From the NCBI RefSeq assembly GCF_900100605.1, contig NZ_FNCN01000034.1, positions 13,434 through 62,210 on the forward strand: 48,777 nucleotides of DNA, given 5' to 3'. Made by a program: the position numbers and the translations under genes. This DNA comes from Sinosporangium album (lineage in GTDB: Bacteria; Actinomycetota; Actinomycetes; Streptosporangiales; Streptosporangiaceae). A model generated the notes under the pieces. The model saw only the letters and a program-made list of their open reading frames with translations. It was not told the origin of the DNA and searched no databases. Shown here in pieces: positions 26,405 to 34,314 of the stretch; the first letter of the stretch is position 1; every line of letters begins with the position of its first letter.

Positions 26405-27262
26405 CTACGGAATTGCGCCTGATTGCGGTAGACGGCTTCGAGCTTCCTCGATCAGCGCTCGGGCAGGGCTTCCGTAAACGGCCATAGAGTGCAGCATCTC
26501 AAATGCCCTCAAGTAGATCGCGATCTCGTCCGGCCTGGTAGTGCGAATGCGTCCGGTCCAGAGGTCATCACGAACCAGTTGATCATCAAAGATGTAGAAA
26601 CACTCTCCGGGATACAGGATTCTTCGCCTGGCCGGGGGAATGATGCCTAGTGCCACATTTGGCAGCCTGGCGACTCGGGCAAGGAAGTCAAATTGTTCAT
26701 GCATCGCTTCGGTGTTTCCCATCGAAGCGTTGAGCGCTCCGGCCTCCAGTACGAAAGCGTAGGTGTTGGAGCCATTGATGACTAGATGCTGTCGGGACAG
26801 CCGCGCCTCGGTAGCCTCTGCCAAGTCATCCGTGGGCAAACTGTACAGTCGTGCGTTAGCTTCCATTACTCCGTACACGTAGCCGCGCGTTTGGAGGATG
26901 CCTGGGATGACCCCCGACTCGTAGACCTTTAGCAGCTTGGTCTTCTCATACAGAGAGTTTCCTCTTGCCTGTATGTAGGGTTGTCCGGCGCGCATAGCCT
27001 GGCGGTGCTCTTCCCACATGAGCGCGATTTCGCGCCGCGTCGCAATTAGTTCGGGGATGAGGCGGGCGACCCCACACGCGATGGCCCAGGAGCGAATGTC
27101 GTCCTCGGAGGCGTTTGACTGCCCCAACTCGATTCGAGTGACTTTCGCGGGGTGGCATTGCAGCATTTCCGCCAACTGCTTCGCATGCATTCCGGCATCT
27201 TTGCGTATGTTACGAAGCCTGACACCAAATGCCTTCTTTGCAGCGTCTGCCTGTTCGGTCAT
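26405..27262 (-). CDS. XRE-family regulator with DUF5753 domain
   Basis: 285 residues. The N-terminal helix-turn-helix is LRNIRKDAGMHAKQLAEMLQ with PAKVTRIELGQ; residues about 100-275 are the DUF5753 domain (YESGVIPGILQTRGYVYGVM; RQHLVINGS; YFI FDD-type ending). Proteins of this class are abundant in filamentous actinomycetes and usually act with a small partner. Codon usage is markedly less G/C biased than the flanking genes. Pairs here with a DUF6879 gene 8 bases upstream. Confidence 0.86.
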   Translation of the reverse strand: MTEQADAAKKAFGVRLRNIRKDAGMHAKQLAEMLQCHPAKVTRIELGQSNASEDDIRSWAIACGVARLIPELIATRREIALMWEEHRQAMRAGQPYIQARGNSLYEKTKLLKVYESGVIPGILQTRGYVYGVMEANARLYSLPTDDLAEATEARLSRQHLVINGSNTYAFVLEAGALNASMGNTEAMHEQFDFLARVARLPNVALGIIPPARRRILYPGECFYIFDDQLVRDDLWTGRIRTTRPDEIAIYLRAFEMLHSMAVYGSPARALIEEARSRLPQSGAIP

Positions 27263-27270
27263 GGCGCAGG

Positions 27271-27780
27271 TTACACGTGGTACTCGTTGTATGGAGTTGC
27301 CAGTGCCCAGGCCGCACCGAAGGTATCGCGGCAGAACTTCACGATGTCAGGGTCGGTGGTGAGCTGGATGTCCACACGGTTGTTGTCTCCATCGAGCACG
27401 TTGAACATAGCCGTATGGTCGTCCAGTACGAAGCAGTCGTTGCCGGGGAGCGGGATTGCTGAAGCGAGCCGGCGAGGGAGATAACGCATCTGCTCTCCGG
27501 CATCGACTCCAGGCCCTGCGAACTCGTACGCGAACCTGTGGTACTCCGAGAGCGGTTCAGACACCACACGCAACCGCAGCCAGGTGCGACCCGCCGAAAG
27601 ATCACCGGCTACCCTGTTTTGCCAAGCGAGTGCTGGACCTGCCAGCACTGTCGATGGGGCATGCCTCCAGGTGGTCAAGAGGTCGTGGTCGATCTGGTAG
27701 CTGTCACGCAGCTCAAGCTTGAGGTAGTGGCGTGTGCTGTTGATCAACTCGCCGCGACGCTCCGGTGAGATCGACTCCAT
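27271..27780 (-). CDS. DUF6879-family protein
   Basis: 169 residues from ATG 27780, preceded by AAGGAG. Characteristic blocks: LKLELRDSYQ, GRTWLRLRVVSEPLSEYHRF, GEQMRYLPRR, NDCFVLDD and the C-terminal CRDTFGAAW. DUF6879 genes typically precede XRE-DUF5753 genes; function unknown, possibly part of a signal or conflict module. The preceding gene overlaps the start by 68 bases. Confidence 0.78.
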   Translation of the reverse strand: MESISPERRGELINSTRHYLKLELRDSYQIDHDLLTTWRHAPSTVLAGPALAWQNRVAGDLSAGRTWLRLRVVSEPLSEYHRFAYEFAGPGVDAGEQMRYLPRRLASAIPLPGNDCFVLDDHTAMFNVLDGDNNRVDIQLTTDPDIVKFCRDTFGAAWALATPYNEYHV

Positions 27781-28018
27781 AGCGCTCCTTCGCATACATG
27801 ATGACCATTCGCTCGACCACCCTCTCAGGGATCTCCACGAACGTCTCGGTGGGCTTCAGGCCCACCAACTGTGCCTCCACGTGTTCGCCCTGCCGGTCGC
27901 CCTGCACGATCCATGAAGCGCGGTCGGTTCGGTAGAACGCTGGGCAGTCCTCGGTCCCGGTAGAGTCCGGGTCCTTGCAGTAGAAGCTAACGATCACATT
28001 CTCGCCAGTCGATTGCAT
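27713..28018 (-). CDS. Small hypothetical protein of the XRE/DUF6879 module
   Basis: 101 residues from ATG 28018 with GGAGG 9 bases upstream. Residues include CKDPDSTGTEDCPAFYRT, a CxxxxxxxxxxC pair that could bind metal, and a helical end VERMVIMYAKERYGVD. I recall short proteins of this type beside DUF6879 genes but no function. Lower third-position GC than the core genes. Confidence 0.6.
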   Translation of the reverse strand: MQSTGENVIVSFYCKDPDSTGTEDCPAFYRTDRASWIVQGDRQGEHVEAQLVGLKPTETFVEIPERVVERMVIMYAKERYGVDLTGASRRVDQQHTPLPQA

Positions 28019-28090
28019 GAGATTGCGCCTCCTGGTGATGAGTCGAGCTATCACGTGACCATCCCCTGATGTTGTCACGCAGTCAAGGGC

Positions 28091-28476
28091 TTATGAACAA
28101 GAAATTTTTACCATTAGACCCAGACAGGGATTTATCGGACAGGTGCTGGTTTCCGCGCGGCGTCGTTGTTGAGGCTCCCCACTTCGATCGATTCTTACCG
28201 CCCAGGCTGACCTTAAGATCGTGATGGGTATCTCGCACCACAGCGTTTGAACAGACCATTCTTCGGAGGTGTAGCTCCCCCAGAGGCCGCCCGATAGGAA
28301 CTCCACAAGTTGTAGGCCGCAGCCGTGCTCGGACTCGTCAGCTGGCGTCTTCAGACGCGGGACGTTGGAGGAAGAGCCTCGGTCCTCAACCTCGATGCGC
28401 CAGCAGTCCCCGTGCCGAAGCAGAGAGAGCCGGATATCGCTGTCAGGACACGCCTGGTCAGAGCGCTTGAGTACCG
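28091..28476 (-). pseudogene. 3' half of an anti-sigma-type HATPase gene, 5' end lost
   Basis: The frame encodes DIRLSLLRHGDCWRIEVEDR, then HGCGLQLVEFLSGGLWG and LWCEIP: the N2/G1/G2 region of HATPase_c anti-sigma (RsbW-like) proteins. The N-terminal half, including the ELxxNAxxH box, is missing; its place is taken by intron-like sequence from about 28477. A 40-residue tail after LWCEIP is atypical and may be read-through of a lost stop. Confidence 0.65.
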
Positions 28477-28558
28477 GTAGGCCACTGACGAGGTTCCGAC
28501 TTGACGGCCGTCGGTCCTTCTCCAGTGGCCCCCGGCCCGAACCGGACGTGCACCTTTC
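28477..28558 (-). mobile_element. 3' end of a bacterial group II intron (domain V fragment and domain VI)
   Basis: On the minus strand, GAAAGGTGCACGTCCGGTTC equals the 3' half of a group II intron domain V (GAAA loop, then GGTGCAC and CCGGTTC). A domain VI-like hairpin follows, GGCCACTG (28530-28523) with CAGTGGCC (28487-28480), and the 3' end CCTAC. The 5' half of domain V (expected GAGCCGG-like) is replaced by the transposase-element end. The branch-point A is not at the standard place, so the class is uncertain. Confidence 0.5.
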
Positions 28559-29285
28559 AATGAGCCTTTTTCATCCTCGGGCGACCTCGTAGTTCTGTAG
28601 AACTGCGATGGCCTTGCACATGTGTCCGGCCTTACTCGGGCTGCAGCGGAGTTTGCGGAGGATGCGCCAGCTCTTGAGCTGCGCGTTCGCACGCTCACCC
28701 GGACCGCGGAGCCGGGAGTGGGACCGGTTGGCCCGCTTCTGGGACTCGGGCTTCCTCTTTCCTTTGCAGGGCGTGACAACGGGGCCGCCCGCTCCCTGGT
28801 ACGCCTTGTCCGCGAGCACGGGGAGCCCGACCTGCTCCAGGCGGCGGAGGACGCCCCCGCTCTGGCGGCGGCCAGGTCGTGGACGCTGCCGGGCAGCGCC
28901 CCCGACGCCCATGGGAGTGCCCCTTCGGCGAGGCTATGACCTGGAGGTTCATGCCGTGCGTGCGATGTTTGCCGGAGTGGTGCGGCCGGTCGGCCCTGAC
29001 CCGGTCGGTCCAGATGAGCGTGCCGTCGAGCACCAGGTGGTGCAGCCCGTCCCGCCCGGCCTTCCCCAGCACCCGGCCGAGCTTCGGGATCGGGCGGACA
29101 GGAACGCGACGGTCTCCTCGACATAGCGCCAGGCGGTCGCCGCCGAGACGCCGAAACCGGCTCCGAGTTCGCGGAACGTCTCGCCTTTGCGCAGGTGGAC
29201 CGGTACGAGCATGGCCTGCTGCCCTGGATTGAGCCGACGCCAGACGCTTCCGACCGCCTTGCGGCGTCGGCGGATGAGGCCGGCG
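28559..29285 (-). pseudogene. Degenerate IS5-family transposase (frameshifted)
   Basis: Three pieces in different frames form one DDE transposase: LNPGQQAMLVPVHLRKGETF (near 29240-29180), then HHLVLDGTLIWTDRV (near 29045-29000), then VLADKAYQGAGGPVVTP with ERANAQLKSWRILRKLRCSP, ending VLQNYEVARG (stop at 28571-28573). At least two frameshifts make it inactive. The N-terminus has no start codon. Matches the IS5-type transposases common in Streptomyces (IS112-like). Confidence 0.72.
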
Positions 29286-29534
29286 GCGGGCACGGCCGGC
29301 GGGTCGCGGCGCTTGAGGTGGTGCCCGGCCGCGTGCGTCTGCTGGTCAAGGCGCAGCCGGAGAGCCCGCCGCCGTATGCGGCCGACCGGTTCCAAGGGTC
29401 GACCTCCCGCCACCCGTGTTCCCGACCGCCCGCCCCGCGGTCGCGGTCCTGCTCCGCTGCCGGTGCCGTGTCCGCGCGGGCGGTGCGGCGCCGCACCGGG
29501 ACGGGGTGCGGGCGGCCGTCCGGGGGTGGTGGCC
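29280..29534 (+). pseudogene. IS200/IS605 TnpA (Y1 transposase) remnant with destroyed HUH motif
   Basis: The frame reads RVAALEVVPGRVRLLVKAQP, which aligns with the TnpA block ALEVMPDHVHLLVKA. The catalytic His-hydrophobic-His has become R-V-R and the preceding Asp is Gly (codons 29327, 29330, 29336). The 5' part is missing and the 3' part decays into Pro/Arg-rich noise. Directly followed by a tnpB start. Confidence 0.6.
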
Positions 29535-29684
29535 GTGCGTAGGTCGTTCAAGTTCCTGATGCGCCCGACCCGGCACCGGCAGATCGCGCTCGCCGCGTGC
29601 CTGGAGGACCACCGGGAGCTGTACAACGCGGCGCTGGAGCACCGCCGCACCGCCTACCGCAAGCGCCCGAACTTCGCCCACTGA
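29535..29684 (+). pseudogene. N-terminal fragment of TnpB/OrfB (IS605-type RNA-guided nuclease)
   Basis: 49 codons from GTG 29535: RRSFKFLMRPTRHRQIALAA, then HRELYNAALEHRRTAYRK, the classic TnpB opening. It then ends PNFAH-stop, so the RuvC domain is absent. Gene order tnpA-tnpB is that of IS200/IS605 elements. Confidence 0.7.
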
Positions 29685-29758
29685 AAACCCTATTTTTGGG
29701 GGTATCTGCGACCCGCTTGCTCTGTGACAGTACCGCTACGACTAGGAGGGATCGTTTA

Positions 29759-30415
29759 ATGACTGTCACGGCATCAAGGGGCAGATCGGCAGTGGTCACG
29801 CTGGTGATCGCGGTACTCGCATTGGCGCTGCCGACCGGCCCGGCCGGTGCGCAGGCCGCGAAGGCCTACCGCGGCACCGCCAGCGTGGTGGTCGACACCT
29901 ACGACTACTGCGGTGGCAAGTTCGGAGGGGACCTCCGATTCGCCGGCACCAGCCGATACAGGGCGGCGGCCCGCCTCATCACCAGCGCTCGCCAGTCCAC
30001 GGGTGGCCGAATCGAACGCAATCCGTTCCACTGGGAGTTCTACGTCGGCAAGATCGGAGCCGTCGGTTCGTTCCAGCTTGGCTCATCCACCATCGTCACC
30101 AGTTCGGGCCGGGACATCGCTGGCAACCTGCGCGATCCCAGGCTCCTGCTCGGCTACTGGGTCACAGGCCGATCGGGCACCTCCTGGTCCGGCAAGCTGG
30201 TCGACGACCACCGCGGCGAGGGGGCCTCCTTCAATCATTTCTGGGCCCAGACCCCGCTGGTGCCCTGCCGTAATCTCGGTTCAATCGTGAACCTGCACTC
30301 CTTCAAGGAAGGTGCGACGATCTCGGGCCGGGTGAGCTCGGGCGGCGCCGCGTTCACCGTCCGTGGCGCCACCTACGACGGCCTCTACCGATTCCGCATC
30401 GACTTCAGCGGCTGA
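29759..30415 (+). CDS. Secreted protein, unknown function
   Basis: 218 residues with a strong SD (AGGAGG, 9 bases before ATG 29759). Sec signal peptide: VVTLVIAVLALALPTGPAGA with cleavage likely after AQA near residue 34. The mature part is beta-rich, with many Gly/Ser/Thr and Trp/Tyr, two cysteines (DYCGGKF and LVPCRN) that may form a disulfide, and an ending GATYDGLYRFRIDFSG. No family recognised. Its promoter lies beside the tnpB fragment; 29685-29758 holds the leader. Confidence 0.78.
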   Translation: MTVTASRGRSAVVTLVIAVLALALPTGPAGAQAAKAYRGTASVVVDTYDYCGGKFGGDLRFAGTSRYRAAARLITSARQSTGGRIERNPFHWEFYVGKIGAVGSFQLGSSTIVTSSGRDIAGNLRDPRLLLGYWVTGRSGTSWSGKLVDDHRGEGASFNHFWAQTPLVPCRNLGSIVNLHSFKEGATISGRVSSGGAAFTVRGATYDGLYRFRIDFSG

Positions 30416-30594
30416 ACCGGGATCTGGGAACTGCCTGAGAGGTCCTCACGGAAAACTCAGCGGACGAGACGTCGCCAGCAGATGATCCGGCTGGCTTCAT
30501 GCACGCTTCGCCGATGTGGTCGCGGACCTCCCAGCGGATGCGCAGACGGCGGAAACGCGGGCGGGGAGGCCGGCCGGGCTCACGCCAGCCGGGA

Positions 30595-30780
30595 TCAGCC
30601 TCGCCGCCCGGCTCTCCCGCCTTCTGCTTCGAACTCGGTTCGCTTCTGGATGGCCTCGGCTTGGTGCTCCCGTGCCCGGTGGACGATGCCGTTCCCGGCG
30701 TCGCTGAGCGACCGGCCCTGTGGTGTGAGGGCGCACTCGACGCGGGTGGGACTTACGCGTACGCCGTCCTCGTCACCGGA
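30595..30780 (-). pseudogene. HxlR-type regulator C-terminal remnant
   Basis: The frame reads PTRVECALTPQGRSLSDA, then HRAREHQAEAIQKRTEFEAE. It matches the C-terminal part of HxlR regulators (P-R-V-E-Y-x-L-T-x-x-G-x-S-L ... H...I). The N-terminal winged helix is not found upstream. The remaining parts of the 30416-30828 gap show nothing I can assign. Confidence 0.5.
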
Positions 30781-30828
30781 CCGTCCGCCCAGGGAATGCG
30801 GGAACCGCTGTGTACGGCGGGCGCGGTG

Positions 30829-31368
30829 TTAGGGGACGGAGGTGGCGTCGGGTTTGAGGGGTGGGCAGCGGCGTTCGCGGGCGTAGCGGGAGGAGTACTC
30901 GAAGTGCCACCATTCGTTGGTGTAGATCCGGCACAGGCCGTACTTGCCGTTCGTGTCCTCCAGCCATGCGGCGGCCGGGCGCGGGCCGACGTCGACGGCG
31001 AGGCCCTTGACGTGGGCGGACTTGTCGGGCGGTAGGACGAATTTGCGGGCCTGCTCGGCGGAGCCGTACCTGTCGACGGCCTCTTGGAATTCGGCGAGCT
31101 GCTCTTTCCGGGTGCGGTGGCCGGAGGTGATGTGCATCTCGACTCCGTCAGTCTCGGCGGCCTCGGCCGCGCGGAGGTAGGCGCGGCGGGTGCCGGGGGT
31201 GAGGCCCGCCACCTCGCGGGGCACGGGGGCGGCGACCGCGGGTTCGGCCTGCTGTGCCGCCACGGCCGCCTGGTCGTGGCGTACGGCGAGAGCCGCCACG
31301 ATGGCGGCTCCCGCCAGCAACATGATCACGATGGCTATTGAGGTCTTCGTGGTTCTGTTCACGTTCAC
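30829..31368 (-). CDS. VanY-like D-alanyl-D-alanine carboxypeptidase (M15 family)
   Basis: 179 residues. N-terminal TM anchor (TSIAIVIMLLAGAAIVAALAV), then an extracytoplasmic M15B domain. Zinc-site motifs SAHVKGLAVDVG (SxHxxGxAxD) and EWWHFEY are intact, as is HITSGHRTRKEQ. It trims the terminal D-Ala of peptidoglycan stems. GTG 31368 is likely; GTG 31362 is an alternative. Divergent from a two-component operon, an arrangement recalling VanRS-VanY glycopeptide resistance. Confidence 0.84.
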   Translation of the reverse strand: MNVNRTTKTSIAIVIMLLAGAAIVAALAVRHDQAAVAAQQAEPAVAAPVPREVAGLTPGTRRAYLRAAEAAETDGVEMHITSGHRTRKEQLAEFQEAVDRYGSAEQARKFVLPPDKSAHVKGLAVDVGPRPAAAWLEDTNGKYGLCRIYTNEWWHFEYSSRYARERRCPPLKPDATSVP

Positions 31369-31490
31369 CCGGCCCACGCTCGGCGGGCGGCATCCTGCGC
31401 ATGTCCGGGAAATGTCATGGTCGTGCCACAGAACCCGGCTGCCATCCGCTGATGTCCGTTTCACGAGGTGAGCGCCTGGATACTGGGGGC

Positions 31491-32171
31491 ATGGCTCGCG
31501 TACTTCTCATCGAGGATGACTCTTCGCTGCGCAGAGGGCTCGCCATGGGTCTGCGCCGCCAAGGCCACCACCTCTATGAGGCGGGCACGGGCGAGGAGGG
31601 GCTGGAGCTCCTGAGAGCCGCCGCGCCCGACATCGTGGTGCTCGACCTGATGCTGCCGGGCATCGATGGGTTCGAGGTGTGCCGCCGGGTGAGGGCGGCG
31701 GGCACGACGCCGATCGTGATGCTGACGGCCCGCGACGACGATCTGGACGTGGTCAGCGGGCTGGAGGCCGGTGCCGACGACTACGTGGTGAAGCCCATCC
31801 GGGCGCGGGTGCTTGAGGCGAGGATCCGGGCGGTGCTGAGGCGCGGTGAACACGTGGCAGCGGGGCCCGAGGTCTACGGCGACCTGACCGTCGACCGGGG
31901 GGCGCTGACGGTGACACGCGCCAGCCGTTCCCTGGCGCTGACGCCCACGGAGCTGCGGATGCTGCTGGAGCTGTCCCGCTCCCCCGGCCAGGTGCTGTCG
32001 CGGCAGCACCTGCTGCAGGCGGTGTGGGAGCACGACTACCTCGGCGACTCCCGCATCGTGGACGCCTGCGTGCAGCGGCTCCGCGCCAAGATCGAAGAGA
32101 ATCCGTCGCGCCCGGTCTATGTGCAGACGGTGCGGACGTTCGGCTACCGCTTCCAGCCGGATCCGAGGTGA
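31491..32171 (+). CDS. OmpR-family response regulator (CseB/VanR-like)
   Basis: 226 residues. Receiver: LLIEDDSSLRRGL, phospho-Asp in IVVLDLMLPGIDGFEV, Lys in YVVKPIR; DNA-binding domain with LALTPTELRMLLELSRSPGQ and QTVRTFGYRF. ATG 31491 was chosen from the typical ARVLLIEDD opening. The stop overlaps the kinase GTG (GTGA). Likely controls cell-envelope genes, including the divergent M15 peptidase 122 bases away. Confidence 0.9.
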   Translation: MARVLLIEDDSSLRRGLAMGLRRQGHHLYEAGTGEEGLELLRAAAPDIVVLDLMLPGIDGFEVCRRVRAAGTTPIVMLTARDDDLDVVSGLEAGADDYVVKPIRARVLEARIRAVLRRGEHVAAGPEVYGDLTVDRGALTVTRASRSLALTPTELRMLLELSRSPGQVLSRQHLLQAVWEHDYLGDSRIVDACVQRLRAKIEENPSRPVYVQTVRTFGYRFQPDPR

Positions 32172-33661
32172 AGCCGCCCGGACCGCGCGGCGCGCGCAGT
32201 CCGCGCAGGCTGCGCGGACTGCACCCGCGTCTGGTGATCGCCTTCACCGCGCTCGCCCTGGTGACGGCGGCGGCGACGACCGTGGCGTCCTACCGGGAGG
32301 CGCGCACCATGCTCCTACAGGAGGTGCAGGACGCCGCCGCCTCGCGAGTCCACGACACCCTGCGCAAGCTGGCTCCCGGCCTCGACCAGCCGCTGGACGA
32401 GGTCTCGGTGATGAAGATCATCGAGACCCTTGACATGCCCTCCGGTGATGACATGGTGGTCGTCCTCCACGGCGAGCGCTCCTACGGGACCGACCCCCGC
32501 GCCGTAGTCCCGCCCGAGCTGCGGGAGACGGTGCGGGCCGGCGACCGGATGGTCTACCAGCGTTTCGAACGCGGCGGCGTGCCGTACTTCGCCGTCGGCA
32601 CGACCATCGGGGTGGACCGGCCGGTGGGCGACCCCGACCCGCCCGAGGTGTACGTCATGGCCGACCTGACGCGCCAGCAGCAGGGGCTGTCCACCATGGC
32701 CGTGAATTCGGCCCTGATCGTCGTCGCGGCGCTGCTGCTCGCGGTGGCGGTCGCCGTACTGTCGGCCCGCAGAGTGCTGCGTCCCGTGCGTGAGCTGGGG
32801 GTGGTCGCACGGCGCATGGCCGAAGGCGATCTGACCGCGCGGCTGCGCCCGGTCGGGCAGGACGAGCTCGCCGACCTCGCCGCGACCTTCAACCGGACCG
32901 CCGCGGCGCTGGACAGCACGCTCCAGGAGTTGCGCGACCGCGAGTCGGCCGCGCGGCGCTTCGCCGCCGACGTCTCCCACGAGCTGCGCACCCCCGTGGC
33001 GGCCATGATGGCCGTCGCCGACGTGCTCGACGAGGAGGCCGGGCACCTCGACGGAGACCTGCCCGAGGCGGCCCGCACCGTCGGAGACGAGGCCCGCAAC
33101 CTCGCCGGGCTGGTCGAGGACCTGATGGAGATCTCCCGGTTCGACTCCGGGGTCGCCGCGCTGACGCTCAACAGCGTCGACCTGGCGCCCGCGATCCGCG
33201 CCTGCCTGCGCACCCGCGGCTGGCACGACACCGTGGCCGCGGACCTGCCTGAGGGGCCTGAGGGGCCTGAGGGGATCGTCGCCGACATCGACCCCCGCCG
33301 CTTCGACGTCATCCTGGCCAACCTGGTCGGCAACGCGCTGCGCCACGGCGCTCCCCCGGTCGAGGTACGGCTGCGCGCCGAAGACGGCGACGTCGTCGTC
33401 GAGGTCGCCGACCGGGGCCCCGGCCTGCCCAGTGGGCCGCGGGAGCGCATCTTCGAGCGGTTCGTCAAGGGCGACGCCGCCAGAACCCGCGACGCCGCCC
33501 GCGCCCGCGACGCCGCCGCCGGATCCGGCGGCAGCGGGCTCGGGCTGGCGATCGCCTGGGAGAACGCCCGGCTACACGGCGGCTCCCTGGAGGCCGCCTC
33601 CCGCCCGGGGGGCGGTGCGCTGTTCACGCTGCGCCTCCCACGCGGGGGTGAGCGCTCATGA
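32168..33661 (+). CDS. Sensor histidine kinase (CseC-like)
   Basis: 497 residues. TM1 (LVIAFTALALVTAAATTVA), extracytoplasmic sensor about residues 40-175, TM2 (ALIVVAALLLAVAVAVLSA), HAMP, HisKA with DVSHELRTPVAAMMAVADVL, HATPase with NLVGNALRHGAPP and GGSGLGLAIAWENA. A 9-bp tandem repeat (33248-33274) adds GPEGPEGPE between HisKA and HATPase, and a TRDAARARDAAA insert follows the F-box, both apparent slippage products. Coupled at both ends by GTGA and ATGA overlaps. Confidence 0.9.
   Translation: MKPPGPRGARSPRRLRGLHPRLVIAFTALALVTAAATTVASYREARTMLLQEVQDAAASRVHDTLRKLAPGLDQPLDEVSVMKIIETLDMPSGDDMVVVLHGERSYGTDPRAVVPPELRETVRAGDRMVYQRFERGGVPYFAVGTTIGVDRPVGDPDPPEVYVMADLTRQQQGLSTMAVNSALIVVAALLLAVAVAVLSARRVLRPVRELGVVARRMAEGDLTARLRPVGQDELADLAATFNRTAAALDSTLQELRDRESAARRFAADVSHELRTPVAAMMAVADVLDEEAGHLDGDLPEAARTVGDEARNLAGLVEDLMEISRFDSGVAALTLNSVDLAPAIRACLRTRGWHDTVAADLPEGPEGPEGIVADIDPRRFDVILANLVGNALRHGAPPVEVRLRAEDGDVVVEVADRGPGLPSGPRERIFERFVKGDAARTRDAARARDAAAGSGGSGLGLAIAWENARLHGGSLEAASRPGGGALFTLRLPRGGERS
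33248..33274 (+). repeat. 9-bp tandem repeat in the histidine kinase gene
   Basis: CCTGAGGGG occurs three times head to tail, in frame, encoding an (E)GP repeat in the linker before the ATPase domain. Confidence 0.9.
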
Positions 33662-34116
33662 AACGGTCCCGGGCGCTCGCGGCGCTCGCCGTACTCGCCG
33701 TACTGGCGGCGGGGTGCGGGATCAGGCCCACCGCCCCGTTCGAGGTGGGTCCCCGCCCTGACGGCCTCGGGTCGGGTCCCCGCCTGTTCTTCGTGCGCGG
33801 CGAGCGCCTCTACTCGGTGACCCGTGACGGCCTCGACGACCTGTCCACCCGGATCGGCGCCCTGGTGGCGGGCCCCACCGCGGAGGAGAAGGCCGAGGGG
33901 CTGGGCAGCGACCTGCCCGAGGGCCTCGCCGTGGAGGCGGTGACGGGCTACCCGCGGGTCACCCTCACCCTGAGCGGTGCCCGCTCGATCAGCCGCCTCG
34001 GCCTGCAGCAGATCGCCTGCACGGCGGCCACCTCCGGCACCGAGACCCCCGTCGAGGTGCGCGTCACCCTCTCCGGCCAAGCCCTCGGCACCCACTCCTG
34101 CCCGCTGGACGGCTGA
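33658..34116 (+). CDS. GerMN-domain lipoprotein
   Basis: 152 residues. Signal peptide with lipobox LAAGC (Cys near 20). The mature part resembles the GerMN fold: RLFFVRGERLYSVTRDGLDD, LVAGPTAEEKAEGLGSDLP and VEAVTGYPRVTLTL. Lipoproteins of this type (CseA in Streptomyces) accompany envelope-stress two-component systems and dampen the kinase. Overlaps the kinase stop as ATGA. Confidence 0.78.
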   Translation: MKRSRALAALAVLAVLAAGCGIRPTAPFEVGPRPDGLGSGPRLFFVRGERLYSVTRDGLDDLSTRIGALVAGPTAEEKAEGLGSDLPEGLAVEAVTGYPRVTLTLSGARSISRLGLQQIACTAATSGTETPVEVRVTLSGQALGTHSCPLDG

Positions 34117-34163
34117 CCCGCCGGCTGGGCCGATCCCGAAGGCGTCCACGTCGACGCCGGCAG

Positions 34164-34314
34164 AGCTGCCTGGCCTACATCAACACCCTCATGATCCGCG
34201 ACACCGTTGCCGAGCCCGCGTCGGCCGACGTGCTGACCGACGTCGACCGGCGCGGCCTGACGGCCTCCGGCGGCACCCGAAGACTCTGGGCGTTCACAGA
34301 AACGAGGGCCTCGA
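34164..34314 (+). pseudogene. Tn3-family transposase C-terminal remnant
   Basis: The frame reads SCLAYINTLMIRDTVAEP, then ADVLTDVDRRGLTA. It corresponds to the conserved C-terminal block of Tn3 transposases (YxNTLMxxxxLxEPxWxxxLTxxDxRxLT). The expected ending (FWTHVxPYG...) has decayed. No inverted repeat or resolvase was found. Confidence 0.6.

Noticed and set aside
28365-28939. Short plus-strand frames across the IS5 remnant
   Set aside because: Shadows of the broken transposase, no homology seen.
32554-34149. 531-codon minus frame opposite the second histidine kinase
   Set aside because: Shadow; kinase motifs in the plus frame are intact.
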